Below, piece by piece: positions 8,518-17,153 of a stretch of DNA of 64,000 bases. This stretch comes from Bacteroidia bacterium. Lineage in GTDB: Bacteria; Bacteroidota; Bacteroidia; Bacteroidales; Azobacteroidaceae. A program made the translations under genes and the position numbers. The stretch's first letter is position 1, and each line of letters opens with the position of its first letter. The stretch is taken from positions 10,449-74,448 of the forward strand of contig BNTW01000004.1 in NCBI GenBank assembly GCA_025996895.1, given 5' to 3'. The notes under the pieces are model-generated. The model saw only the letters and a list, made by a program, of their open reading frames with translations. It did no database searches and was not told the DNA's origin.

Positions 8518-9099
8518 TCAAATAGATACGTGTAAGCGGTCAATAACTTCCGCGATATTTTCAAAAATTTCGTCTATTGTGCCGTTGCCCTTAATTTTAA
8601 ACAATTCTCCTTTTTTGAGGTAATATTCTTTCAACGGCTCGGTTTGTTCTTTATATACCGCCAAGCGTTTTTGGATGGTTTCCATATTGTCGTCGCTTCG
8701 GCTGGATTCTTCTCCACGTTTCAGCAAGCGGTGGATTAAATCCTGTTCTTCTAGCGATAAATACAAAACGGCTGAAATAGAGTCGTTTCGGCTTTTCAAC
8801 AATGTGTCCAACGCCTGCGCCTGCGCAATCGTTCGCGGAAAACCGTCGAAAATAAAACCTTTTTTGTTGGTCGATTTATCGATAATCTCGCCCAACATAT
8901 CGATAATTAACCGGTCGGGAACCAAATGGCCGTTGCAAATGTATTCTTCGGCCATTAAACCCAACTTTGTGCGGTTTTCGATTTCCGTCCGTAATATTTC
9001 TCCGGTGGAAATATGGTGTAAGCCATATTTCTCGATAATCAATTCGCTCTGCGTGCCTTTTCCCGATCCGGGTGCGCCAAAAATTACAATATTCAACAT
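8518..9099 (-). CDS. adk: Adenylate kinase
   Basis: Interconverts ATP + AMP and 2 ADP in the cytoplasm. The P-loop is GAPGSGKGT (residues 8-16). The AMP-binding region includes [10 protein letters not shown], and the catalytic motif [11 protein letters not shown] is present. The LID is short ([19 protein letters not shown]), giving a short-form enzyme of 193 residues that lacks the zinc-finger LID. It starts 3 bp after hpt, so the genes are tightly coupled. Confidence 0.95.
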   Translation of the reverse strand: MLNIVIFGAPGSGKGTQSELIIEKYGLHHISTGEILRTEIENRTKLGLMAEEYICNGHLVPDRLIIDMLGEIIDKSTNKKGFIFDGFPRTIAQAQALDTLLKSRNDSISAVLYLSLEEQDLIHRLLKRGEESSRSDDNMETIQKRLAVYKEQTEPLKEYYLKKGELFKIKGNGTIDEIFENIAEVIDRLHVSI

Positions 9100-9102
9100 A
9101 GA

Positions 9103-9645
9103 TTAATATTTATCAACTACCTTATAAATGTTTCGTAAATTTCTTCCGTGTCCGTCGTAATCCAGTCCGAAACCCACGACAAAATCGTTCGGGATTTCCT
9201 GTACCACGTAATCCGGCTTTATATCCATTTGAAGTGCGTCGGGCTTGAAAAGTAAAGTTGCAATCCGAATACTCTCCGGATTTTTTTCTTTCAATACCTC
9301 TAATAAATGGCTCATCGTATGGCCGGTATCGATAATGTCCTCAATCACAACCACATGGCGGCCTTCGATCTTTTCCACCAAACCCTGCACTTCTTTCATT
9401 TTCCCGCCTCGTTCCATTCCGTCGTACGATTTCAGGCGGATAAACGTCATTTCGCAGGTCGAAAGAAACCGTCCGGTCAGTTCGGCAGCAAACATATATG
9501 CCCCATTCAGTACACAGACAAACACCGGGTCTTTATCTTTCAGGTCTTTATTCAGTTGTCCGGCCACCCTTTCTATTTCGTTCAGCAGGGTTTCCTCCGA
9601 TAAAAACACCTCAAACTGTTTATCTTTTAATTGAATCCAATCCAT
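9103..9645 (-). CDS. hpt: Hypoxanthine phosphoribosyltransferase
   Basis: Purine salvage: converts hypoxanthine (and often guanine) plus PRPP to IMP or GMP. The PRPP-binding motif VVVIEDIIDTGHTMSHLLE is clear. Other family phrases are VCVLNGAYMFAAEL, RLKSYDG and VGFGLDYDGHGRNLR near the C-terminus. At 180 residues it is of normal length. It is the first gene of the minus-strand cluster hpt-adk-obgE-GH43, with a TATTTTTG box 26 nt upstream. Confidence 0.94.
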   Translation of the reverse strand: MDWIQLKDKQFEVFLSEETLLNEIERVAGQLNKDLKDKDPVFVCVLNGAYMFAAELTGRFLSTCEMTFIRLKSYDGMERGGKMKEVQGLVEKIEGRHVVVIEDIIDTGHTMSHLLEVLKEKNPESIRIATLLFKPDALQMDIKPDYVVQEIPNDFVVGFGLDYDGHGRNLRNIYKVVDKY

Positions 9646-9670
9646 TATTAAACTATTCGATATAAGACCG

Positions 9671-9678
9671 CAAAAATA
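9671..9678 (-). promoter_or_regulatory. Putative hpt -7 box TATTTTTG
   Basis: On the minus strand this reads TATTTTTG, a match to TAnnTTTG, 25 nt before the hpt start. It would serve hpt, adk, obgE and possibly GH43. It lies back to back with the lepA promoter. Confidence 0.5.
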
Positions 9679-9728
9679 GACAAATTTTGAAGATAAAACA
9701 ATAGTTATTTTTTCCGAAAAATTTCTAT

Positions 9729-9736
9729 TATCTTTG
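9729..9736 (+). promoter_or_regulatory. Putative lepA -7 box TATCTTTG
   Basis: TATCTTTG is an exact TAnnTTTG match, 31 nt before the lepA ATG. It is divergent from the hpt promoter in a 122-bp gap. Confidence 0.55.
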
Positions 9737-9767
9737 TTGCCCGAAAATAATTCGACGAAATTAGCTT

Positions 9768-11555
9768 ATGAAGCATATTAGAAATTTTTGTATTATTGCA
9801 CATATCGATCACGGTAAAAGCACGTTGGCCGACCGTTTGTTGGAATATACACAGACGGTGTCGGGAAAAGATATGCAAGCGCAGGTATTGGACGATATGG
9901 ATTTGGAGCGCGAGCGGGGCATTACGATTAAAAGTCACGCCATTCAGATGCAATATAAATACAAAGAGGAAGAATATACGCTGAACTTAATTGATACGCC
10001 GGGACATGTTGATTTTTCGTATGAGGTTTCGCGTTCAATTGCTGCCTGCGAAGGGGCTTTGCTGATTGTCGATGCTACGCAAGGTATTCAGGCACAGACG
10101 ATTTCTAATTTATACATGGCCTTGGAGAACGATTTGGAAATTATTCCGGTGTTGAACAAAATTGATTTGGCAAACGCCATGCCCGAAGAAGTCGAAGACC
10201 AAATTGTGGAATTGCTGGGTATCGACCGTTCGGAGATTATTCGTGCCAGCGGGAAAACCGGCGAAGGCGTTTATGATATTTTAGACGCTATCATAGAGCA
10301 AGTTCCTGCGCCCAAAGGCGACCCAGACGCACCGTTGCAAGCGTTGATTTTTGACTCCGTATTTAATTCTTTCCGGGGAATTATCGCTTATTTTAAAATT
10401 GTCAATGGCTCGATAAAAAAAGGCGATTTTGTGAAATTTGTCGCTACCGGAAAAGAATATGAAGCCGACGAAGTAGGCATTCTGAAATTGGAAATGTCGC
10501 CGCGTGAGGAAGTTAGCTGCGGAAACGTGGGTTATATCATTTCGGGTATTAAAGCGTCGAAAGAAGTGAAGGTCGGTGATACGATTACGCATGTCAAACG
10601 TCCGTGCGACAAGGCGATTGAAGGTTTTGAAGAAGTAAAACCGATGGTGTTTGCCGGTGTTTATCCGATTGAAACGGAAGACTTTGAAAATTTGCGTTCT
10701 TCGCTCGAAAAATTGCAATTGAACGATGCCTCGCTGACTTTTCAACCCGAATCGTCGGTGGCGTTGGGTTTCGGCTTCCGTTGCGGATTTCTCGGTTTGC
10801 TTCACATGGAAATCATTCAGGAACGTTTAGACAGGGAATTTAACATGGACGTGATCACCACTGTTCCCAACGTTTCGTACAAAGTGTATGATAAGCAGGG
10901 AATTTGCAAGGAAGTGCATAATCCGGCGGGATTGCCCGACCCGACGTTGATTGATCACATCGAAGAGCCGTTTATCCGTTCGTCGGTTATCACAAGTACC
11001 ACTTATATCGGTCCGATTATGACTTTGTGCTTGGGCAAACGGGGCGTTTTGGTGAAGCAAGATTATATTTCAGGCGACCGTGTCGAAATTATTTACGACT
11101 TGCCGCTGGGCGAAATCGTAATAGATTTTTATGACAAACTGAAAAGTATTTCCAAAGGTTATGCTTCATTTGATTATCATTTGCACGATTATCGTCCCTC
11201 GAAATTGGTCAAAATGGATATTTTGCTGAACGGTGAGCCGGTTGATGCACTTTCTACGCTCACACACGTGGACAATGCAGTTACGTTTGGTCGCCGCATG
11301 TGCGAAAAATTGAAAGAGTTAATTCCCCGCCAACAATTTGATGTAGCTGTTCAGGCCGCTATCGGCGCGAAAATCATTGCCCGCGAAACGATTAAGGCTG
11401 TTCGCAAAGACGTTACCGCCAAATGCTACGGCGGCGACATCAGCCGGAAGCGCAAACTGCTTGAGAAACAAAAAGAAGGTAAAAAGCGCATGAAACAGGT
11501 GGGGAACGTGGAAGTTCCGCAAAAAGCATTCTTGGCGGTGCTGAAATTAGATTGA
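9768..11555 (+). CDS. lepA: Elongation factor 4 (back-translocating GTPase LepA)
   Basis: Ribosome-binding GTPase that remobilises stalled or mistranslocated ribosomes. The G domain is at the N-terminus: G1 [16 protein letters not shown], switch region [15 protein letters not shown]3 [15 protein letters not shown] and G4 NKIDLA. EF-Tu-like domain II, the EF-G-like domains and the LepA-specific C-terminal domain follow ([33 protein letters not shown]). At 595 residues it is full length. It converges on the AraC-type gene with only 9 bp between the stops and no evident hairpin terminator. Confidence 0.97.
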   Translation: MKHIRNFCIIAHIDHGKSTLADRLLEYTQTVSGKDMQAQVLDDMDLERERGITIKSHAIQMQYKYKEEEYTLNLIDTPGHVDFSYEVSRSIAACEGALLIVDATQGIQAQTISNLYMALENDLEIIPVLNKIDLANAMPEEVEDQIVELLGIDRSEIIRASGKTGEGVYDILDAIIEQVPAPKGDPDAPLQALIFDSVFNSFRGIIAYFKIVNGSIKKGDFVKFVATGKEYEADEVGILKLEMSPREEVSCGNVGYIISGIKASKEVKVGDTITHVKRPCDKAIEGFEEVKPMVFAGVYPIETEDFENLRSSLEKLQLNDASLTFQPESSVALGFGFRCGFLGLLHMEIIQERLDREFNMDVITTVPNVSYKVYDKQGICKEVHNPAGLPDPTLIDHIEEPFIRSSVITSTTYIGPIMTLCLGKRGVLVKQDYISGDRVEIIYDLPLGEIVIDFYDKLKSISKGYASFDYHLHDYRPSKLVKMDILLNGEPVDALSTLTHVDNAVTFGRRMCEKLKELIPRQQFDVAVQAAIGAKIIARETIKAVRKDVTAKCYGGDISRKRKLLEKQKEGKKRMKQVGNVEVPQKAFLAVLKLD

Positions 11556-11564
11556 ACTTTGTAG

Positions 11565-12461
11565 TCAGATATTTTCCCCTTGCGTATTATCCCGGTAATT
11601 CTTAGGTGTTAAACCGGTTTTCTTTCGAAAAGCCGTGCAAAAATAATCCGCATTTTCAAATCCGACCTCGTAAGCGATTTCCTTGATGAGCTTTCCTGTA
11701 TTTGTCAGCAGGATTTTGCTTTTTTGCAATCGCAGTTCCTGTACATATTGAGCAGGAGAAAAGCCTGTATATTGCCGAAATATGCGCCTGAACCACGAAT
11801 AACTCATATTAACTTGCAGGGCAATCTCTTCCGGATTGATTTCATTCTTCGTGTAGGAATCAAGCATCAATATTTTGGCTTTGCTGATTTGATTGGCCAC
11901 TTGCAAGTCTTCAAACGTGCTGATTTTATCTCTAGAATAGGCAAGACCGAGCAGGTGATTGACAATTCCGGCTAACATCTGCTGAAATCCGGTTTCTTGC
12001 TTTTGAGCGGTCTGGATAGCTAATTGATACAACTGCACAATGTCTTCTCTGATTCCGACATTAAAAATAGGATTGGTTTTGTTGAAAAAATTGTTTTCCA
12101 CCCGGCTGTTCATATTGATACCGTTAAATCCAATCCAATATTCGTCCCAACCGGTATGGATAGAAGGCTCATAGTTATGCCATTCACCCGGAAACAGCAA
12201 GAAAAAGTTTCCTTCTTTGATTTCTGTTTTTTTGCAGCTTTTGGACGTAAAATATCCTTTGCCTTTGGATAGATATAATAATTGGTATTCGTCTAAAATT
12301 CGTCCTTTGCGCGTGGAAAAAAGATAGCGCGTAGGGTGATTGCTTGGTGGATAAGCTTCGTTGGCCTCTATGTGTTGAAAGCCTACCGTATTGATGGTCA
12401 GTCCCCACAAAGTGTCTTGCTCATTCGCAATTAAATATTTTATATGGATAGAATCTTTCAT
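11565..12461 (-). CDS. rhaR: AraC-family regulator, probable L-rhamnose activator
   Basis: A 298-residue regulator. The N-terminal half (about 20-170) is an AraC-type cupin sensor domain (LLYLSKGKGYFTSK, FFLLFPGEWHNYEP). The C-terminal half has two helix-turn-helix units: INPEEIALQVNMSYSWFRRIFRQYTGFSPAQYV and LIKEIAYEVGFENADYFCTAFRKKTGLTPKNYR. It is divergent from rhaBATD. An AraC/XylS-family RhaR is established for the L-rhamnose genes of Bacteroides thetaiotaomicron, so the same role is inferred here. Its own -7 box abuts one half of a perfect direct repeat (12491-12522), suggesting that it controls both its own transcription and the rha operon. Confidence 0.82.
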   Translation of the reverse strand: MKDSIHIKYLIANEQDTLWGLTINTVGFQHIEANEAYPPSNHPTRYLFSTRKGRILDEYQLLYLSKGKGYFTSKSCKKTEIKEGNFFLLFPGEWHNYEPSIHTGWDEYWIGFNGINMNSRVENNFFNKTNPIFNVGIREDIVQLYQLAIQTAQKQETGFQQMLAGIVNHLLGLAYSRDKISTFEDLQVANQISKAKILMLDSYTKNEINPEEIALQVNMSYSWFRRIFRQYTGFSPAQYVQELRLQKSKILLTNTGKLIKEIAYEVGFENADYFCTAFRKKTGLTPKNYRDNTQGENI

Positions 12462-12483
12462 ACAAAACCAATTTCCCGAAACG

Positions 12484-12491
12484 CAAAGATA
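12484..12491 (-). promoter_or_regulatory. Putative rhaR -7 box TATCTTTG
   Basis: Read on the minus strand it is TATCTTTG, 22 nt before the rhaR start. Its last base is the first base of the distal candidate RhaR half-site, so bound regulator would sit on this promoter. Confidence 0.5.
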
Positions 12492-12522
12492 AAATCATTT
12501 TTTATAGTATCAAAATCATTTT
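12491..12522 (+). promoter_or_regulatory. Candidate RhaR operator: 11-bp direct repeat
   Basis: AAAATCATTTT occurs at 12491-12501 and again, without mismatch, at 12512-12522. The starts are 21 bp apart, which is two helical turns and the spacing expected for an AraC-family dimer on directly repeated half-sites. The repeat lies between the divergent rhaR and rhaB promoters; the proximal half ends 27 bp before the rhaB -7 box. Function is inferred. Confidence 0.55.
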
Positions 12523-12549
12523 GTACAATTTATTCGCGGATAAATGCTA

Positions 12550-12557
12550 TATTTTTG
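12550..12557 (+). promoter_or_regulatory. Putative rhaB operon -7 box TATTTTTG
   Basis: TATTTTTG matches TAnnTTTG and lies 21 nt before the rhaB ATG. The only nearby TTTG is 26 bp upstream, too far for a good -33 element, which fits an activator-dependent promoter. Confidence 0.5.
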
Positions 12558-12578
12558 CGACATTAATTAATCTGATAC

Positions 12579-14009
12579 ATGGACACATACAATTTTATCG
12601 CATTCGACATCGGTGCAACGAGCGGGCGTACGATTTTGGCTACAATCAAGGACAATAATTTAAGTTTGAAAGAGCTGACTCGTTTTCCTAATACAATGAT
12701 TCGAATAAGAAATCGTTTCTATTGGGATATATACGCGCTATATGAATATTTGAAAACCGGTTTACGGCGTGCTGCCGAAGAAAATGTTGTTATTCATTCT
12801 ATCGGAATTGACACTTGGGGTGTTGATTTTGCCTGTGTTGGGGAAGACGATACCTTGCTGGGGCTTCCTCGTTCGTATCGCGACCCTTATACCAACGGAA
12901 TACCGGAAGAATATTTTAAACTTTTACCGCAACGGGAAGTGTATGAGCTTACCGGAACACAGGTGCTGAATCTCAATACGCTGTATCAGTTGTATGCGGC
13001 TAAAAGAGAAAACAGTTCGGCATTGAAGGCGGCAAAGCATATTCTTTTTATGCCCGATGCTTTGTCCTTTTTATTAACTGGAGAAAAAATTTGCGAATAC
13101 ACCATCGCCTCTACTTCGCAATTATTAGATGCAAGAACGAAAAAAATAGAGCCGGTTTTGCTGAAAATCATCGGCTTGAATGCAGATTTGTTTCCGCGAG
13201 GCGTGATGCCCGGAACGATTATCGGCAATTTATCCGACAATATTATTAAAGAGTGCGGATTAAAACAACCGATTCCTGTTGTGGCAGTGGCCGGTCATGA
13301 TACGGCTTCGGCGGTGGCGGCTGTCCCTGCCGAAAATGAAAATTTCGCCTATTTGAGTTCGGGAACCTGGTCGTTGATGGGAATAGAACTCAAAGAACCG
13401 GTAATTTCGGAAGAATCATACGCAATGAATTTGACCAATGAGGGCGGTGTGGATGGTACTATTCGTTTTTTGAAAAATATTACCGGCATGTGGTTGTTGG
13501 AACAGTGCCGGAAGGAATGGGAAACGGAGGGATTTTGTTATTCCTATCCTGAAATTGTGGCTTTGTCCGATTCGGCAGATGCTTTTCAGTCATTGATTGA
13601 CCCGGACGATTCGCAGTTTGCCAATCCTGAAAGCATGACGAAAGCGATTACCGGTTATTGTAAAAAGACCGGTCAGGCTACACCGCAAAGTCATGCGGAA
13701 TATGTCCGTTGTATTTTTCAAAGTCTTGCCTTGAAATATAAACAGGTTTTTCAATGTCTGGAACAAATTGCACCATTCAAAATAGAGAAGCTGCATGTGA
13801 TTAGCGGCGGCTCGCAAAACAAATTGCTTAACCAATTTACGGCCAATGCGATCGGTGTTCCGGTGGTAGCGGGACCTGCGGAAGCCACTGCTATTGGGAA
13901 TGCAATGATGCAGGCCAAAGGATTGGGCATTGTCCATTCGTTATCTGAAATGCGGGAAATCATTCGTCATTCATTTATTCCGGAAATTTTTCAACCGGAA
14001 AACAATTGA
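12579..14009 (+). CDS. rhaB: L-rhamnulokinase
   Basis: Phosphorylates L-rhamnulose with ATP to L-rhamnulose-1-phosphate, the second intracellular step of rhamnose use. FGGY-family kinase of 476 residues: N-terminal ATPase fold with FIAFDIGATSGRTI (residues 6-19), the conserved SIGIDTWGVDFACV, the catalytic-region phrase VAGHDTASAVAAVPAENENFAYLSSGTWSLMG, and a C-terminal adenosine site with HVISGGSQNKLLNQFTANA. It is the first gene of the operon downstream of the candidate RhaR operator, and 33 bp separate it from rhaA. Confidence 0.94.
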   Translation: MDTYNFIAFDIGATSGRTILATIKDNNLSLKELTRFPNTMIRIRNRFYWDIYALYEYLKTGLRRAAEENVVIHSIGIDTWGVDFACVGEDDTLLGLPRSYRDPYTNGIPEEYFKLLPQREVYELTGTQVLNLNTLYQLYAAKRENSSALKAAKHILFMPDALSFLLTGEKICEYTIASTSQLLDARTKKIEPVLLKIIGLNADLFPRGVMPGTIIGNLSDNIIKECGLKQPIPVVAVAGHDTASAVAAVPAENENFAYLSSGTWSLMGIELKEPVISEESYAMNLTNEGGVDGTIRFLKNITGMWLLEQCRKEWETEGFCYSYPEIVALSDSADAFQSLIDPDDSQFANPESMTKAITGYCKKTGQATPQSHAEYVRCIFQSLALKYKQVFQCLEQIAPFKIEKLHVISGGSQNKLLNQFTANAIGVPVVAGPAEATAIGNAMMQAKGLGIVHSLSEMREIIRHSFIPEIFQPENN

Positions 14010-14042
14010 TACATTACATTAAATAACAATAAAAAATATTTC

Positions 14043-15299
14043 ATGAAAAAAGAATCCATTCAAAAGAGTTTTGAGATAGCTAAAGATCGGTATGCTGCTG
14101 TTGGAGTAGATGTAGAAAAGGCTTTAAATAAGTTGCAGGAAATCGCGATTTCCATTCACTGCTGGCAGGCCGATGATGTAACCGGTTTTGAAAAACTCGA
14201 AAATTTGGGCGGCGGCGGCATTCAGGCCACCGGCAATTATCCGGGCAAAGCGCGTAATATTGGTGAATTGCGTGCGGATATTGAGAAAGTATTAACGCTG
14301 ATCGCCGGTAAGCACCGGTTTAGTCTTCATGCTATTTATGGAGAATTTGACGGAAAATACATTGACCGGAACGAAATCGAGCCGCAGCATTTCAGCGGTT
14401 GGCTGGACTGGGCGAAAGAAAACGGCTTGAAATTAGATTTTAATACTACGTCTTTCGGCCACTCCAAAAGCGGTGATTTGACATTGGCTAATCCCGATAA
14501 GGCGATTCGTGATTTTTGGATTGAACACACCAAACGCTGCCGGCAAATATCGGAAGCAATCGGAAAATTTCAGAACGACCCATGTATCATGAACTTATGG
14601 ATACACGACGGCATGAAAGATCTTACCGTCAATCGCTATCGTTACCGTCAAATATTGGAACAATCGTTAGACGAAATATTTGCTATCGACTACAAAAACA
14701 TGAAAGACTGTATCGAAGCCAAATTGTTTGGTATCGGTTTGGAAAGTTATACAGTAGGCTCTTACGATTTTTATTTGGGCTATGGGGCGAAAAAGCAGAA
14801 AATCGTAACGCTGGATACCGGGCATTTCCATTTGTCGGAAAGCATTGCCGACAAGATTTCTTCGTTGTTGCTATTTACGCCGGAAATTATGCTTCACGTA
14901 AGCCGTCCCATTCGCTGGGATTCCGATCATGTTACCATCTTGAATGACGACGTGATTGATTTGGCTAAAGAAATCGTTCGCGCCGATGCATTCAATCGCG
15001 TGCATATCGGATTGGATTATTTTGATGCTTCGATTAACCGTATCGGTGCGTATGTGATTGGTATTCGGGCGACGCAAAAAGCATTTTTGCAGGCTTTGCT
15101 TGAGCCGTTGACTGTTTTGCGCGCATACGAAGCCAACGGACAATATTTTGAACGGCTGGCTTTGCTGGAAGAAGCGAAAAGTTTGCCGTGGAATGCGGTT
15201 TGGGATTATTTCTGCCTGAAAAATAATATTGCCGTTGGCGAAGATTATATTGCCGAAATTCAGCAATATGAAAAAGACGTAACTTCAAAAAGAAACTAA
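14043..15299 (+). CDS. rhaA: L-rhamnose isomerase
   Basis: Interconverts L-rhamnose and L-rhamnulose, the first catabolic step; cytoplasmic, divalent-metal dependent. The 418-residue protein carries family phrases in order: AISIHCWQADDVTGFE, GGGIQATGNYPGKARN, LHAIYGEFDGK, WIHDGMKD, TLDTGHFHLSESIAD and RPIRWDSDHVTILND, in which the metal-binding acidic and histidine residues lie. Its length matches the E. coli enzyme. It sits between rhaB and rhaT. Confidence 0.96.
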   Translation: MKKESIQKSFEIAKDRYAAVGVDVEKALNKLQEIAISIHCWQADDVTGFEKLENLGGGGIQATGNYPGKARNIGELRADIEKVLTLIAGKHRFSLHAIYGEFDGKYIDRNEIEPQHFSGWLDWAKENGLKLDFNTTSFGHSKSGDLTLANPDKAIRDFWIEHTKRCRQISEAIGKFQNDPCIMNLWIHDGMKDLTVNRYRYRQILEQSLDEIFAIDYKNMKDCIEAKLFGIGLESYTVGSYDFYLGYGAKKQKIVTLDTGHFHLSESIADKISSLLLFTPEIMLHVSRPIRWDSDHVTILNDDVIDLAKEIVRADAFNRVHIGLDYFDASINRIGAYVIGIRATQKAFLQALLEPLTVLRAYEANGQYFERLALLEEAKSLPWNAVWDYFCLKNNIAVGEDYIAEIQQYEKDVTSKRN

Positions 15300-15305
15300 C
15301 CGGTT

Positions 15306-16331
15306 ATGAATACACTTTTAGGCTTATTAATTATTGCCATCGGAAGTTTTGGTCAATCCAGTTCATACGTGCCGATTAAGAAAGTCAAAAATTGGTCGTG
15401 GGAAAGTTTTTGGTTGGTGCAGGGTGTTTTTGCATGGCTGGTATTTCCCTTTCTGGGTGCGCTGTTAGGTGTACCGGATGGTTACACTATTTTCTCGTTA
15501 TGGTCGGAGGCTTCTGTATTGAAATCCGTCTTTTTCGGCATGCTGTGGGGAATCGGCGGGCTAACTTTCGGTTTGAGTATGCGCTATTTGGGCGTAGCTC
15601 TTGGACAAAGTTTAGCTCTCGGCACTTGCTCGGCTTTCGGTACGCTGATTCCGGCTCTTTTGAGGGGAGATAATTTACTTGCCGGCGAAGGATTAATCCT
15701 GCTGATAGGCGTAAGTATTGCCATAGCCGGCATTGCGGTGATTGGCTATGCGGGTGCATTGAAATCGAAAAACATGTCGGAAGAAGAAAAACGCAAAGCA
15801 GTGACTGATTTTGCGCTGAAAAAAGGCTTGTTGATAGCCCTGCTTGCCGGTGTGATGAGTGCCTGTTTTGCGCTCGGATTAGATAGTGGCAGCAACATTA
15901 AGGAAATCGCGCTTTCGGCAGGTGTTGCACCGCTTTTTGCCGGCTTACCGGTGGTGATACTGGTTACTTTCGGCGGATTTTTGACGAATGCCGTCTATTG
16001 TATCCAGCAAAATATAAAAAATAAAACAGCGAAAGATTATTTCTCGGGAACAAAAAACGTATTGGTGAATAACCTGATTTTCTGTGTGTTAGCCGGTTTG
16101 TTATGGTATTCACAATTTTTCGGCTTGGAGATGGGAAAAAGTTTTCTATCCGAAAATCCTGTTTTGCTGGCTTTCTCATGGACAATCCTGATGTCGCTCA
16201 ATGTGCTTTTCAGCAATGTGTGGGGCATGATCTTGAAAGAATGGAAAGGATCGGGTAAAAAAGCCGTTACGGTACTGATCATCGGATTGGTTATCTTAAT
16301 TCTTTCGATTATCTTTACTCAATTAAATTAG
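15306..16331 (+). CDS. rhaT: L-rhamnose/proton symporter
   Basis: Inner-membrane carrier of 341 residues with about ten hydrophobic segments, related to the drug/metabolite transporter superfamily and matching RhaT. Recognisable parts are GSFGQSSSYVPIKKVKNWSWESFWLVQGVFAWL near the N-terminus, GGLTFGLSMRYLGVALGQSLALG in the middle, and NVWGMILKEWKG near the end. It brings free rhamnose released outside the cytoplasm in to RhaA and RhaB. Spacing is tight on both sides (6 and 5 bp). Confidence 0.93.
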   Translation: MNTLLGLLIIAIGSFGQSSSYVPIKKVKNWSWESFWLVQGVFAWLVFPFLGALLGVPDGYTIFSLWSEASVLKSVFFGMLWGIGGLTFGLSMRYLGVALGQSLALGTCSAFGTLIPALLRGDNLLAGEGLILLIGVSIAIAGIAVIGYAGALKSKNMSEEEKRKAVTDFALKKGLLIALLAGVMSACFALGLDSGSNIKEIALSAGVAPLFAGLPVVILVTFGGFLTNAVYCIQQNIKNKTAKDYFSGTKNVLVNNLIFCVLAGLLWYSQFFGLEMGKSFLSENPVLLAFSWTILMSLNVLFSNVWGMILKEWKGSGKKAVTVLIIGLVILILSIIFTQLN

Positions 16332-16336
16332 AAAAT

Positions 16337-17146
16337 ATGAAATCTGTTTTAAATAATCGCCCTCTGTTGGCGAAACAAATCAGCGAAGTAGCTGAAGTAG
16401 CCGGGTATTTGTGGCAAAAAGGCTGGGCGGAACGCAACGGCGGAAACATTACGATAAACATTACCACCAGCATAGACGACGAAATCCGGAGTTTGAAGCC
16501 CATCAGCGATAGTATCCCGATTGGCAGAATGCTACCGCATCTGAAAAGTGGTTACTTTTTTTGCAAAGGGACTAACAAACGCATGCGCGATTTGGCGCGG
16601 CGACCGATGGAAAACGGCGCAATCATCCGTATTTCGGACGATTGCGCTCATTATGAAATCGTTGCCGACTGTCCGGTAAAACCTACTTCCGAACTCGCTT
16701 CGCATTTATCCATGCACAACTACCTAATTGGTAAAGGCTCCGGCTATAAGGCCGTATTGCATACTCACCCCATAGATTTGATAGCGATGAGTCATAATCC
16801 CGCCTTTTTGAAGAAAGATGTTTTGACGCATTTGTTATGGAGTATGATTCCCGAAACACGCGCTTTTTGTCCGCGAGGATTGGGTATTGTTCCGTATCAG
16901 TTGCCCGGTTCTTTTGCTTTGGCAGACACTACGCTGAAAGAATTGGAAGAGTATGATGTAGTAATGTGGGAAAAACATGGCGTTTGCGCTGTCGGCGAAA
17001 ACATCATGGAAGCGTTTGATATGGTTGATACGCTCTCCAAATCGGCGCAAATTTATCTGACAGCCAAGTCCATGGGGTTTGAGCCGGAAGGAATGACGAT
17101 GGAACAAATGAACGAACTCAAAAACGCATTTGGGTTGCCTAAATAG
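16337..17146 (+). CDS. rhaD: L-rhamnulose-1-phosphate aldolase
   Basis: Cleaves L-rhamnulose-1-phosphate into dihydroxyacetone phosphate and L-lactaldehyde. Class II zinc aldolase of 269 residues: the zinc ligands are His142 and His144 in LHTHPIDLIAMSHN and His214 in VMWEKHGVCAVG. The N-terminus holds EVAGYLWQKGWAERNGGNITINIT, typical of the aldolase II fold. It is the last catabolic gene; no lactaldehyde reductase follows. The next gene, a secreted rhamnosidase, starts 7 bp later, so intracellular and extracellular steps seem to share a transcript. Confidence 0.94.
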   Translation: MKSVLNNRPLLAKQISEVAEVAGYLWQKGWAERNGGNITINITTSIDDEIRSLKPISDSIPIGRMLPHLKSGYFFCKGTNKRMRDLARRPMENGAIIRISDDCAHYEIVADCPVKPTSELASHLSMHNYLIGKGSGYKAVLHTHPIDLIAMSHNPAFLKKDVLTHLLWSMIPETRAFCPRGLGIVPYQLPGSFALADTTLKELEEYDVVMWEKHGVCAVGENIMEAFDMVDTLSKSAQIYLTAKSMGFEPEGMTMEQMNELKNAFGLPK

Positions 17147-17153
17147 ATAAAAT

